In this document: in pieces, positions 1-8,732 of the stretch
Position numbering within the stretch: the first letter of the stretch is position 1
Layout: each line of letters begins with the position of its first letter
Source of the DNA: JAIUNP01 sp020161975
GTDB taxonomy: Bacteria; Pseudomonadota; Alphaproteobacteria; Rhizobiales; Beijerinckiaceae
Direction: 5' to 3'
NCBI GenBank assembly: GCA_036745275.1
Contig: DAIOGK010000001.1
Span: forward strand, 62,001-126,000
DNA length: 64,000 bases
The notes under the pieces: generated by a model
Databases searched by the model: none
What the model saw: the letters and a program-made list of their open reading frames with translations, nothing else
Told to the model about the DNA's origin: nothing
Program-made: the position numbers and the translations under genes

Positions 1-365
1 TGGATGCGGTGATCAAGGCGCGGAATTCGGCGGTTTCGGCCACCGGAGCACCGGCGCAAGGGCAGGCCGAGGCGCAGCTTTCCGGAGCCCTCGGGCGGCT
101 GATCGCCCTGTCGGAGGCCTATCCCGATCTCAAGGCGAACACGAATTTCCAGCAGCTTCAGGGCGAACTCTCAGACATCGAGAACAAGCTTTCTGCCGCA
201 CGCCGCTTCTTCAACAATGCCGTTGGCGAGTACAACGCCGGCATCGAGAGTTTTCCCGCCGTGCTGCTGGCTCGCAACTTCGGCTTCCAGGCAATGACGA
301 TGTTCGACGTGGGCGAGGATACGCGCAAGACGCTCGACGCTGCGCCGCCCCAGGTGAAGTTCTGA
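1..365 (+). CDS. lemA: LemA family protein (5' end outside window)
   Basis: This is the C-terminal part of a LemA-family protein; the reading frame is open from the first base, so the start lies upstream of the window. The visible helical segment carries the family pattern of a long amphipathic helix (AYPDLKANTNFQQLQGEL), followed by ARRFFNNAVGEYN and a short C-terminal tail. LemA proteins are usually anchored by one N-terminal membrane helix with a helical domain outside; that anchor is not visible here. It sits 35 bases before an HtpX-like protease gene on the same strand, a common pairing. The cellular role of LemA is poorly defined. Confidence 0.93.
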   Translation, partial: DAVIKARNSAVSATGAPAQGQAEAQLSGALGRLIALSEAYPDLKANTNFQQLQGELSDIENKLSAARRFFNNAVGEYNAGIESFPAVLLARNFGFQAMTMFDVGEDTRKTLDAAPPQVKF

Positions 366-400
366 GTGAAGTTCTGACCCTTCCCGGCAGGGGCTGATCC

Positions 401-1480
401 ATGGCAGGCGCCTTCGGCCTCTACACCCACATCACGGCAAACCGGCGGCGATCCGTGGTGCTCATCGCCGGGCTGTTCGGCCTTGTCTATCTGATGATCT
501 TCGCCGGTGCGCTCGCCTTCGAGGCGTTCGCAGGCGGCCCTTCGCTGAACGTGCTCGCGGCCCGCGCATGGCAGGACACGGTTGCAGCATTGCCGATCGC
601 AACCATCGGCACGGGTCTCTGGGTCGCCATTGCCTACAAAGGGCATCAATGGATGATTGATGCGATGACCGACAGCCACGGCCTGTCGCGAACAGAGGCG
701 CCGGCCCTCTACAATCTTCTCGAAAACCTCTGCATCTCGCGGGGGTTGCCGATGCCGAAGCTGAAGGTCATGGAAACCGGCGTCCTTAATGCCTTCGCCT
801 CGGGCATGAACGAGAATCAATACACCGTGACGGTGACCCGTGGCCTGATCGAGGCGCTGAACGAAGCCGAGCTCGAAGCTGTTCTTGCCCATGAATTGAC
901 CCATATCCGCAATGGCGACGTCCGGCTGATGATCATTGCCGTCGTCATCGCGGGCGTTGTCTCGTTCATTGCGGAGATCCTCTACCGCTGGCTGGCCTAC
1001 GGCCCGCGCGTCCGTTATGCCGATGAGGCTGGCGATGGTACGCGCCGTGCCGGGCCGGCAGGCGCGGCGCTGGTGCTGGCCGGTGTCATCGTAGCTGTGG
1101 CTTGGATTCTCTCCGGGATCCTGCGCTTTGCACTCTCACGCTCGCGTGAATATCTGGCGGATGCGGGTGCGGTCGAACTGACCAAGAACCCTGATGCGAT
1201 GATTTCGGCGCTGATGAAAATCTCCGGGCGGGCGGAAATCCCCGGGGCGCCTTCCGGCATCATGGAGCTGTGCATCGAGAACGCCCATTCGGGTTTTGTC
1301 GATCTCTTTGCGACCCATCCCGCCATCGAGGACCGGATCGAGGCGCTCGTGCGCCATGCCGGCGGCCAGCGACCGGCGGAACCGCCTTCTGTCGCCCCTT
1401 CCTTCACTGGTGATGCTGTGGTGATGCTCGATAAGCGCCTGGCTCCATGGGGGCCGAGGCCGCCGGAAGCATCTCGCTAA
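401..1480 (+). CDS. M48 family metalloprotease, HtpX-like
   Basis: This is a membrane-embedded zinc endopeptidase of 359 residues. The zinc site HELTH lies at residues 164-168 and the third ligand is probably Glu250 in SREYLADAGA. Hydrophobic segments near residues 23-45, 60-78, 175-195 and 222-242 make it a multi-pass inner-membrane protein, as in HtpX, which removes misfolded membrane proteins. It is somewhat longer than typical HtpX (about 290-320 residues). It is probably co-transcribed with the LemA gene just upstream. AGGGG lies 9 bases before the ATG. The TAA stop overlaps the TAG stop of the convergent DUF423 gene (bases 1477-1480). Confidence 0.93.
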   Translation: MAGAFGLYTHITANRRRSVVLIAGLFGLVYLMIFAGALAFEAFAGGPSLNVLAARAWQDTVAALPIATIGTGLWVAIAYKGHQWMIDAMTDSHGLSRTEAPALYNLLENLCISRGLPMPKLKVMETGVLNAFASGMNENQYTVTVTRGLIEALNEAELEAVLAHELTHIRNGDVRLMIIAVVIAGVVSFIAEILYRWLAYGPRVRYADEAGDGTRRAGPAGAALVLAGVIVAVAWILSGILRFALSRSREYLADAGAVELTKNPDAMISALMKISGRAEIPGAPSGIMELCIENAHSGFVDLFATHPAIEDRIEALVRHAGGQRPAEPPSVAPSFTGDAVVMLDKRLAPWGPRPPEASR

Positions 1481-1842
1481 GCCCTGGGCGCAAGCGCGGC
1501 GCTGACGGCCAGCACCAGCCAGCCAAGGATGGCCAGGGAGCCGCCGAGCGGCGCAGCCATGGCAAAGAGCTTGGCCTCGAAAAATGCCCGCAAGACCATA
1601 TCCGACGCAAAAATCACAACGCCCGCGATGAGGATCGAGACGCCGGCGCGGGCGGTGGTCTGTTGCAGCAGGGCAGCTTTCCGCGCCGCCGTCGCTGCGA
1701 TCACGGCGCCGGCGTGGAACAGCAGCATCTGCCCGGCCGTTGTCGCCTGTGTCCCGGCAAGATGACTGCCGGCGGCCAACAGTGCGACACCGGCGGCACC
1801 CATCAGGGCCGCTAGAAGCAGGTGCAGCCGTGCCGCGCTCAC
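1477..1842 (-). CDS. DUF423 family small membrane protein
   Basis: This 121-residue protein consists almost entirely of four hydrophobic helices, as in the DUF423/YgdD family. Family features are the N-terminal LLAALMGAAGVALLAAGSH helix and the late GGSLAILGWLVLAVSA segment. The biochemical function of the family is not established. The start is GTG at 1842, which overlaps the TGA stop of engB in a GTGA arrangement, so its translation is probably coupled to engB. Confidence 0.85.
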   Translation of the reverse strand: MSAARLHLLLAALMGAAGVALLAAGSHLAGTQATTAGQMLLFHAGAVIAATAARKAALLQQTTARAGVSILIAGVVIFASDMVLRAFFEAKLFAMAAPLGGSLAILGWLVLAVSAALAPRA

Positions 1843-2483
1843 CGGTCGCTCCGTTCGGCAACCAGACGTGCCATCGTCGCGCGAAGGGCAGCAATGCCGA
1901 TGCCGTCGCGGCTCGATGTCGCGATGATTTCTGGAAATGCCGCAGCCCGCTTCCGGATCGCCGCCGCAGTTTCCGCCAGACGGGCCTCAAGCTGGCCGGG
2001 CCCGAGCGCGTCGGCCTTGGTCAGGATGACCTGATAGCTCACCGCCGCGGTATCAAGGGTTTCGAGCACGGGTTTGTCGGTGTCTTTCAGGCCATGGCGA
2101 GCATCGATCAGCAGGAAGACACGGGCGAGATTGGCGCGACCGCGCAAATAGTCGTGGATCAGCCCGGTCCAGGCGGCGACCTTGCCCTTGCCGACTGCCG
2201 CAAAGCCATAGCCGGGCATGTCGATCAGGCTGAGATCCGTGCCGATGCGGAAGAAATTGAGTTCCTGGGTGCGGCCCGGCGTGTTCGACGTGCGGGCCAG
2301 CGTCTTGCGCCCCGTCAGCGCATTGACGAGGCTCGACTTGCCAACGTTGGAGCGCCCGGCAAACGCCACCTCGACGCCCTGCATTGGCGGCAGATTGTCA
2401 ATGCGCGATGCGGCCCAGTAGAAGCCCGCCTCGCCGGCAAAGAGCTTGCGTCCCGCTTCGACGAGTGCCTCGTCGATGCCCAC
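1839..2483 (-). CDS. engB: Ribosome biogenesis GTP-binding protein EngB (YihA/YsxC)
   Basis: This is a 214-residue TrmE-Era-EngA-EngB-type GTPase needed for large-subunit ribosome assembly. The G motifs are clear: P-loop GRSNVGKSS, switch segment NTPGRTQEL, G3 DMPGYGFA and G4 TKAD. Length matches the family. The start is GTG at 2483, 4 bases after the yidC stop. The rpmH-rnpA-yidC-engB order is conserved in alphaproteobacteria; the argB gene often found next is replaced here by a DUF423 gene. Confidence 0.96.
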   Translation of the reverse strand: MGIDEALVEAGRKLFAGEAGFYWAASRIDNLPPMQGVEVAFAGRSNVGKSSLVNALTGRKTLARTSNTPGRTQELNFFRIGTDLSLIDMPGYGFAAVGKGKVAAWTGLIHDYLRGRANLARVFLLIDARHGLKDTDKPVLETLDTAAVSYQVILTKADALGPGQLEARLAETAAAIRKRAAAFPEIIATSSRDGIGIAALRATMARLVAERSDR

Positions 2484-2487
2484 GGCC

Positions 2488-4299
2488 TCAGGCTGCCTTC
2501 TTGCGCCCGAACGTGGCGCGGAGGTTGTCCCACAGCTCCACCTTCACGCCCATCTTGCGCATGATGACATATTGCTGGAGCACCGAGAGCAGGTTGTTCC
2601 AGGCCCAGTAGATGACGAGGCCCGCCGGGAATGAGCCGAGCATGAAGGTAAAGATCAGCGGCATCCAGCCGAAGATCTGCTTCTGGATCGGATCCGGCGG
2701 CTCGGGGTTCATCTTCATCTGGAGCCACATGGTGATGCCCATCAGTACCGGCCAGACCCCCAGATGGAACAGGGAAATGTTCGGAACGGCATAGGGCAGC
2801 AGGCCGAACAGGTTGAAGATCGAGGTCGGATCGGGCGCCGAAAGATCCTTGATCCAGCCGAAGAACGGCGCCTGCCGCATTTCGATTGTGATGTAGATGA
2901 CCTTGTAGAGCGCAAAGAACACCGGAATCTGCACGACCATCGGCAGACAACCGGCCATCGGGTTGATCTTCTTTCGCTTGTAAAGCTCCATCATCTCCTG
3001 CTGCTGGCGCACACGATCCTCAGGAAAACGCTCCTTGATCGACTGCATCTCAGGTGCAGCTTCTTTCATCATCGCCATCGACTTGTAGGACTTGTTGGCG
3101 AGCGGGAAGAACAGCAGCTTGATGAGAACGGTGACGATCAGGATCGTCACACCGAAATTGCCGACAAAGCCCTTGATGATCTCCATCAGCCAGAACAAGG
3201 GCTTGGTGATGAAATGGAACCAGCCCCAGTCGATCATCAGCTCGAAGCTGGCAATCTTGAATTTCGATTCGTAGCCGTCGATCACGCTGACTTCCTTGGC
3301 CCCGGCAAACAGGCGCGTGGTCGTTGTGGCCTTTGTGCCGGGCGCGATGGTCAGGATGTTGGCAACAGCGGCAGCCTCATAGACCTGCGGCGTTGCGGCG
3401 GTCACGCCGAAGGCGGCCGAATAGGTGCGGTCCTGCTCGGGAATCAGCGCAGAGGCCCAGTATTTGTCGGTGATGCCGAGCCAGCCGCCCTTCACATCCT
3501 TGAAGGACTTGGACTTCTGTTTGTCCATGTCCTTGTAGACAATTTCCTGAAGCTTGTTGTCACCGAGATAGCCGATCAACCCTTCATGCAGCACATAGAT
3601 GCCATCGACATGCGGCGTTCCAACCCGCGAAATCCGGCCATAGGGCGACAGCGAGACCGGCGCAGCGGTGGCGTTCGACACTTCATCGACCACCGTGAAC
3701 ATGAACTTGTCGTCGACCGAGATCTTGCGGGTAAAGATGAGTCCCTGTCCATTATCGAAGGTCATCGTCACCGGATTCGACGGCGTGAGCGCGCCGCCCG
3801 TGGTCTGCCAGAGCGAATCGGCATTGGGGGCGATGATGGTCGAGCCCGCGGTCGGCACCCAGCCGAAATCAGCGTAATATCCCTTGTCGGCTTCCGCCGG
3901 GGAGAAGAGCACCACATTCGGGCTCTTCGGATCGACCGTTTCACGGTAGTTGACGAAGGCGAGATCGTCGAACCGTCCACCCTTCAGCGAAATCGAGCCC
4001 TTGAGCGCCGGCGTTTCGATAGCGATGCGCTTGGTCGCGGCCAGTGCGTCGGCACGCGGGAGCAGTGCGCCGGCGGGCGCATTGGATCCCGGCAATTGAC
4101 CTGACTGGCCGGCCGCCGGCGCGGCGTTGGGCTGGGCGGGTGCCGCGCCCTGATTCGGTTGCTGGGCCTGGGTGCTCTGGGCGGCCTGACGGGTCTTTTC
4201 CGCCTGCGGCATACCGTAGAAGTAGTTCCAGCCAACCATCACCAGCACCGAAAGGCCGATGGCGAGCAGAAGGTTCTTGTTATCGGGCTGCTGCTGCAT
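2488..4299 (-). CDS. yidC: Membrane protein insertase YidC
   Basis: This 603-residue protein is the YidC/Oxa1/Alb3 insertase, which places proteins in the inner membrane alone or with SecYEG. It has an N-terminal transmembrane helix (about residues 9-27), a Gln/Pro/Ala-rich linker, a large periplasmic P1 domain (about 75-345), then the five-helix core from about residue 355. The cytoplasmic coiled-coil loop (KSYKSMAMMKEAAPEM) and a short basic tail (FGRKKAA) are present. It lies between rnpA and engB on the same strand. Confidence 0.98.
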   Translation of the reverse strand: MQQQPDNKNLLLAIGLSVLVMVGWNYFYGMPQAEKTRQAAQSTQAQQPNQGAAPAQPNAAPAAGQSGQLPGSNAPAGALLPRADALAATKRIAIETPALKGSISLKGGRFDDLAFVNYRETVDPKSPNVVLFSPAEADKGYYADFGWVPTAGSTIIAPNADSLWQTTGGALTPSNPVTMTFDNGQGLIFTRKISVDDKFMFTVVDEVSNATAAPVSLSPYGRISRVGTPHVDGIYVLHEGLIGYLGDNKLQEIVYKDMDKQKSKSFKDVKGGWLGITDKYWASALIPEQDRTYSAAFGVTAATPQVYEAAAVANILTIAPGTKATTTTRLFAGAKEVSVIDGYESKFKIASFELMIDWGWFHFITKPLFWLMEIIKGFVGNFGVTILIVTVLIKLLFFPLANKSYKSMAMMKEAAPEMQSIKERFPEDRVRQQQEMMELYKRKKINPMAGCLPMVVQIPVFFALYKVIYITIEMRQAPFFGWIKDLSAPDPTSIFNLFGLLPYAVPNISLFHLGVWPVLMGITMWLQMKMNPEPPDPIQKQIFGWMPLIFTFMLGSFPAGLVIYWAWNNLLSVLQQYVIMRKMGVKVELWDNLRATFGRKKAA

Positions 4300-4335
4300 G
4301 GAAACTGATCCTGGAAAGCGCGCGAATGACGATTT

Positions 4336-4677
4336 TCACGTCTTCTGGTGGGTCGGGAGCCGACGGGCGGCAGCGGCAATCTCCACAGCAAGGCTGCGGC
4401 TGAGGCTCGCGAACGGCTCGTGAAGGCAGGCGCGACGGGCCACGATCACCACATCAAACCCCGGGAGGCTCCCCGCTGTCGCCCGTTGCGCCGCAGCCTT
4501 GAGGCGTCGGCGGATGCGGTTGCGCTCGGTCGCTGAGCCGGTCTTCTTCGTAACGGTAAAACCGAAACGGCCCACTCCAACGGGGGAGGGGCCGGCCTGG
4601 AGTCCGAACACGGGCGTCGAACGGCGAAGCCCCTTCTGCAGCCGAACGAAATCGGCCCTGCGCTTCAGGGTTGCCAC
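4336..4677 (-). CDS. rnpA: Ribonuclease P protein component RnpA
   Basis: This is the protein subunit of RNase P, which with the RNA subunit trims 5' leaders from pre-tRNA. The frame is open further upstream to an ATG at 4821, but that region lies partly inside rpmH and does not resemble RnpA. The family begins close to LKRRADFVRL, so the GTG at 4677 is preferred, giving 113 residues, the usual length. The RNA-binding signature TERNRIRRRLK is intact. It lies 64 bases after rpmH and before yidC. Confidence 0.93.
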   Translation of the reverse strand: MATLKRRADFVRLQKGLRRSTPVFGLQAGPSPVGVGRFGFTVTKKTGSATERNRIRRRLKAAAQRATAGSLPGFDVVIVARRACLHEPFASLSRSLAVEIAAAARRLPTHQKT

Positions 4678-4741
4678 GGGCTGACCGGAACGACCCTGCG
4701 CCGGATCCCGATCCGTCGCATCGCCGCCCACGTTCCGTCCC

Positions 4742-4876
4742 TTACGCCGACAGGCGCTTGCGACCGCGGGCACGGCGGCTGGCGATGACCTTGCGACCAC
4801 CAACGGTCGCCATGCGGGCACGGAACCCGTGGCGACGCTTGCGGACCAGCTTGCTCGGTTGATAAGTGCGCTTCAC
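4742..4876 (-). CDS. rpmH: 50S ribosomal protein L34
   Basis: This 44-residue, very basic protein matches L34 throughout: it begins KRTYQPSKLVRKRRHGF, contains RMATVGGRKVIASRRARGR and ends KRLSA. The start is a GTG at 4876 (GTG AAG CGC ACT); no in-frame ATG fits. It leads the rpmH-rnpA-yidC-engB cluster, and its promoter should lie in the 233-base interval shared with the divergent TVP38 gene. Confidence 0.98.
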   Translation of the reverse strand: MKRTYQPSKLVRKRRHGFRARMATVGGRKVIASRRARGRKRLSA

Positions 4877-4925
4877 GACACATACTCCAGATGCGGATGT
4901 TCCTGCCCTTCCGCCCTAACAAAAG

Positions 4926-4944
4926 CGGCGCCAACGGGGCGCCG
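4926..4944. other. GC-rich hairpin upstream of rpmH
   Basis: The inverted repeat CGGCGCC / GGCGCCG (4926-4932 and 4938-4944) encloses a 5-base loop, and a second small hairpin CTGTC / GACAG follows at 4951-4965. Both lie between the divergent rpmH and TVP38 starts, probably in the rpmH leader. No T-tract follows, so this is not an obvious intrinsic terminator. A regulatory role is only a guess. Confidence 0.35.
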
Positions 4945-5109
4945 TGCTGACTGTCAGGGCGACAGGACGTGCAATTTGCTCCGGGCTATATGCGCGAAAG
5001 GGGGGCGAAGTCAATCATGAATGGCTTAAAAGACTCAATGGCGGCCCGGCTCCGCAGCCGCGAGCTCCGGTCGCCTCGAACCGCCGACCCTGATTGAGCC
5101 CGGAGAACC

Positions 5110-5865
5110 ATGACCATGACAGTAAAATGGATTCTTCTGGCAATTGGCATCGCGGTCGCGATCCTGGCCTGGCAGGTTTTCGGCGCCCAGGTCCGGTTCG
5201 AGATGTTCCTGGCGCACAAGAGCGCGATCGAGGCAGCGGTAGCCCTTCATCTTCCGTGGGCCGTTGCCGGCTATATCGGGCTCTATACGCTGGTGGTTGC
5301 GTTTTCCCTGCCGGTGGCCCTGCCCCTGACCCTGATCGGCGGGCTTCTTTTCGGCTTTGCACTCGGAACGCTGGCGACGGTGACGGGGGCGAGCCTCGGC
5401 GCGGTTCTTGTCTTCCTGGCCGCCCGGGGATTGCTGCATGATTATTTCCTCAAGCGGACGGAGGGTTGGCTCGGCAATATCCGGCGTGCTTTTGAGGCTG
5501 ATGCGGCGGGCTACCTGCTCGCAATGCGTCTTGCGCCGGTCTTTCCCTTTGCAGTGGTCAATCTTGCCGCAGCCCTGCTGGGTACACCGTTTCGCACTTA
5601 TCTCTGGACAACAGTCCTTGGAATTCTGCCCGGAACGGCGGCCTTCACGCTGACGGCAGCCGGCCTTGCCGATGTGGTGGACAGGGAAGCGGAAACCTAT
5701 CGCCTCTGCCTGGAATCAGGCGCGGCAACCTGCCGTGCGACGCTCAATCCGGCGATGCTCCTGTCGCGGAACCTGCTTCTGGGGCTTGCTGGCCTTGCCC
5801 TCGTCATGGTTCTCTCCATCTTTCTGCGGCGCTGGCTGCGCCGATCTGGCGACAAACAACGATGA
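5110..5865 (+). CDS. TVP38/TMEM64 family inner-membrane protein
   Basis: This 251-residue multi-pass protein belongs to the VTT/DedA-like superfamily. It shows the family core (SLPVALPLTLIGGLLFGF, then GASLGAVLVFLAAR) and the RLAPVFPFAVVNLAAALLG segment that forms the re-entrant substrate region. Relatives act in lipid scrambling or membrane homeostasis, but the function here is unknown. The ATG follows GGAG by a few bases. The next gene, an FAD disulfide oxidoreductase, starts 9 bases after the stop; the two families are frequent neighbours, so a joint redox or membrane role is possible. Confidence 0.88.
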   Translation: MTMTVKWILLAIGIAVAILAWQVFGAQVRFEMFLAHKSAIEAAVALHLPWAVAGYIGLYTLVVAFSLPVALPLTLIGGLLFGFALGTLATVTGASLGAVLVFLAARGLLHDYFLKRTEGWLGNIRRAFEADAAGYLLAMRLAPVFPFAVVNLAAALLGTPFRTYLWTTVLGILPGTAAFTLTAAGLADVVDREAETYRLCLESGAATCRATLNPAMLLSRNLLLGLAGLALVMVLSIFLRRWLRRSGDKQR

Positions 5866-5874
5866 CAGGCGTGA

Positions 5875-7332
5875 ATGACTGAGACGATTTCAACGGGCGG
5901 TGCGACACCGCAACGGCTGTCGACCGATCTTTGCGTCATCGGGGCCGGCGCTGCCGGGCTGTCGGTTGCGGCCTCCGCAGCGCTCCTGGGCGTTCCGGTG
6001 GTGCTGATCGAGCGCGGCGCGATGGGGGGCGAGTGCCTCAACGCGGGCTGCGTTCCTTCCAAGGCGCTGATCGCAGCGGCGGGCATGGCGAAGGCCGATC
6101 AGCGCGCCGAGGCCTTCGGCGTTCATTTTTCTGCCCCGCTGATCGACCGTGCGCGCATCGGCCGGCACATTCGCGCTGTCATCGCGTCCATCGCCCCCGT
6201 TGATTCGGCAGAGCGTTATCGGGCGATGGGCGCGGAGGTCATCACCGGAGAAGCCCGCTTTGTCGATGCGCGCACCGTCGCTGTTGGCGAGACGCTTGTC
6301 ACCGCGCGCCGGTTCGTCATTGCCACAGGGGCGGGGCCGATGCTGCCGGCAATCCCCGGTCTCGACCAGACGCCTTTCCTCACGAATGAAACGATCTTCA
6401 ACCTTGATAGCGTCCCATCGCGGCTCGCCATCATTGGTGGTGGTCCGGTCGGCGTGGAACTCGCGCAAGCCCATCGCCGCCTCGGTGCCGATGTCACGCT
6501 GATCGAGGCCGGACGCCTGTTGCCCCGCGAGGATACCGACGCGGTCCATCATCTGCGCCTTGCGCTTGAACGCGAGGGGGTTCGCCTCATCGAGGGTGCG
6601 CGGGTCAGCGCCGTCCGACCGGTCTCATCTGGGGTCGCGCTTGATCTTGTGGGCGAAGGCGCACCGCCGCTGCTTCAGGCAAGCCATCTTCTCATCGCCA
6701 CTGGCCGGACGCCGCGGCTTGACGCGCTCGATCTCGGCAAGACCGGCGTCTCTGCCACGGCGGATGGCATCACGGTCGACAAACATCTGAAAACCGCCAA
6801 CCGACGCATCTACGCCATCGGGGATTGCGTGGCCGGAGCGCCGCGCTTCACCCATGTCGCAAACTACCAGGCCGGGCTTGTAATTCGGAATGCGCTGTTC
6901 CGCCTGCCCATCCGCGTCGACTATGTCTCCATTCCCAGAGTGGTCTACACGGATCCTGAAATCGCGACCGTTGGCCTCGGCGAAGAGGAGGCCCGGTCTG
7001 CGCGAAGGGGCGTTCGTGCCCTGCGCTGGCCGTTCTCGGAGAATGACCGTGCGCGGGCGATGCACCACCCCGAGGGGTTCGTGAAGATCCTCATTGATGG
7101 CAGGGGACGCATTCTGGGGGCAACAATCGTGGGGCATGGCGCAGGCGAGATGATCGCGCCCTTCGCGCTCGCGCTCAGACAGAAGCTCAAGATCGGGGCA
7201 ATCTACGATCTCATCCTGCCCTATCCCACACTGTCTGAGGCGGCAAGGCGGGCGGCACTCTCCGCACTGGCGCCACAGTTGCGCTCGCCCTGGCCCGGCC
7301 GCATCATCCGCTTCCTCAGGATGTTCGGCTGA
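5875..7332 (+). CDS. FAD-dependent pyridine-nucleotide disulfide oxidoreductase (MerA/dihydrolipoamide dehydrogenase-like)
   Basis: This 485-residue flavoprotein has an N-terminal FAD motif (GAGAAGLSVA), the redox pair Cys54/Cys59 in GGECLNAGCVPSK, an NAD(P)H-binding motif (IIGGGPVGVELAQ) and the second FAD motif (RIYAIGDC). The dimerisation domain ends with YPTLSEAARRAA, where dihydrolipoamide dehydrogenases have HPT; the catalytic base His is replaced by Tyr, as in mercuric-reductase-like members. There is no heavy-metal-binding N-terminal domain and no terminal Cys pair, so mercury reduction is unlikely. It sits between the TVP38 gene and a sensor kinase, with stop and start sharing one base (TGATG) at its end. 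Confidence 0.9.
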   Translation: MTETISTGGATPQRLSTDLCVIGAGAAGLSVAASAALLGVPVVLIERGAMGGECLNAGCVPSKALIAAAGMAKADQRAEAFGVHFSAPLIDRARIGRHIRAVIASIAPVDSAERYRAMGAEVITGEARFVDARTVAVGETLVTARRFVIATGAGPMLPAIPGLDQTPFLTNETIFNLDSVPSRLAIIGGGPVGVELAQAHRRLGADVTLIEAGRLLPREDTDAVHHLRLALEREGVRLIEGARVSAVRPVSSGVALDLVGEGAPPLLQASHLLIATGRTPRLDALDLGKTGVSATADGITVDKHLKTANRRIYAIGDCVAGAPRFTHVANYQAGLVIRNALFRLPIRVDYVSIPRVVYTDPEIATVGLGEEEARSARRGVRALRWPFSENDRARAMHHPEGFVKILIDGRGRILGATIVGHGAGEMIAPFALALRQKLKIGAIYDLILPYPTLSEAARRAALSALAPQLRSPWPGRIIRFLRMFG

Positions 7333-8723
7333 TGGATTCGTCAAGCATCCGTCCGGCGCTGATTGGTCTGTCGGGCCGTTTGATGCTCCTGACGCTCGGC
7401 TTCATCATGCTCGCCGAAGTGCTGATCCTGCTGCCGGCCGTTGCCAATTTCCGCAACAACTGGCTCACGGACCGGATTGCCGCCGCCCAGACCGCCGCGC
7501 TGGTCCTTGAAGCAGCGCCGCCCGAAGCCATTTCCGACCGTCTCATCGCCCAAGTGCTTGACAGTGTTGATGCCCATTCGATCTCGATGAAGATCGGTGG
7601 GGTGCGGCGATTGCTGGCGACCACGGATGTGCCGCCCAGCCTTTCGGGCGATTATGACATCCGCACTGCCGGCATGGTCACGGCCATTGCCGCCTCGTTC
7701 CAGACCATGTTCAGCCAGGGCGACAGCCTGATCCGGGTACGGGGGCCCGCGCCAATGGGAGGCGAATTCATCGATGTCGTGATGAACGAACAGCCGCTGC
7801 GCTTGACCATGTGGCGGTTTGCCGGAAATTTTCTGATTCTGTCGCTGCTGATCTCCTCGATCGCGGGCGCGCTGGTCTATGCCAGCCTCAGCGCGCTGAT
7901 CGTCAAGCCCGTCAAGCGCCTTGCCGACAGCATCTCATCCTTCGGGCACGAGGCGGAACACGGACGGACCGTCATCATACCCTCCGGGCGCAGGGATGAG
8001 CTAGGAATCGCCGAACAGAAACTCGCGGAGATGCAAAAGGCCCTGAAGAAGGAACTCAAGCAGCGCGAACATCTCGCCAGCCTCGGGCTGGCAGTGGCCA
8101 AGATCAATCATGATCTGAGGAACCTTCTGTCCTCGGCGCATCTGCTCTCCGACCGCATCGCTTCGGTGCCGGATCCGACCGTGCAGCGTCTTGCGCCGAA
8201 ACTGATCCGGGCGCTCGACCGGGCGGTTGGCTTCTGCCAGGCAACGCTGGCCTTCGGCAAGGCGCAGGAGCTGCCGCCCACCCCGCGCAAGTTCGAGCTT
8301 GCCACACTCGTCACCGATGTCCGCGATCTTCTTGCCCTCGATGAGGATGCTCCCATCCGCTTTCTCGTCGACATCCCCGAGCCGATGCAGATCAATGCCG
8401 ACCCCGAGCAATTGCTGCGCGTGCTTCTGAACCTCAGCCGCAATGCCATCGAGGCGATGCTGACCCATCAGGGCAAGGGCGATCTGATGATCAGGGCGCG
8501 CCGTCACTCAGGAAGTATCGATATTGAGGTGGCCGATACTGGACCGGGTGTGCCGGCCGAGGGGCGCGAGCGGCTGTTCCAGCCCTTTTCCGGCTCGAAC
8601 CGGGTGGGCAGCACCGGGCTTGGACTGGCCATCGCCGCTGACCTGATGCGCGTGCAGGGCGGCACCATTGCCTTGGTCGACAGCCCCGGCGGCGCGTGCT
8701 TCCGCGTGACCTTGCCGGCCTGA
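7332..8723 (+). CDS. Sensor histidine kinase (orphan)
   Basis: This 463-residue membrane kinase has a transmembrane helix near residues 14-36, a periplasmic domain of about 130 residues without a recognisable fold, a second helix near 164-190, a HAMP segment, and a phosphoacceptor H-box with His260 in KINHDLRN. The ATPase domain retains the N box (NLSRNAIEAM), DTGPGV and GLGLAI, so it should be active. No response regulator is adjacent. Its ATG overlaps the stop of the oxidoreductase gene, so it probably senses or controls something tied to that operon, possibly envelope redox state. Confidence 0.9.
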   Translation: MDSSSIRPALIGLSGRLMLLTLGFIMLAEVLILLPAVANFRNNWLTDRIAAAQTAALVLEAAPPEAISDRLIAQVLDSVDAHSISMKIGGVRRLLATTDVPPSLSGDYDIRTAGMVTAIAASFQTMFSQGDSLIRVRGPAPMGGEFIDVVMNEQPLRLTMWRFAGNFLILSLLISSIAGALVYASLSALIVKPVKRLADSISSFGHEAEHGRTVIIPSGRRDELGIAEQKLAEMQKALKKELKQREHLASLGLAVAKINHDLRNLLSSAHLLSDRIASVPDPTVQRLAPKLIRALDRAVGFCQATLAFGKAQELPPTPRKFELATLVTDVRDLLALDEDAPIRFLVDIPEPMQINADPEQLLRVLLNLSRNAIEAMLTHQGKGDLMIRARRHSGSIDIEVADTGPGVPAEGRERLFQPFSGSNRVGSTGLGLAIAADLMRVQGGTIALVDSPGGACFRVTLPA

Positions 8724-8732
8724 TGAGACACT

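Noticed and set aside
4678..4821. RnpA reading frame extended to an ATG inside rpmH, giving a 161-residue protein
   Set aside because: The extra residues do not resemble RnpA and lie largely antisense to no constraint other than rpmH; the GTG at 4677 gives the standard 113 residues.
5875..7332. Mercuric reductase
   Set aside because: There is no N-terminal heavy-metal-binding domain, no C-terminal Cys pair and no mer genes nearby; only the core fold is shared.
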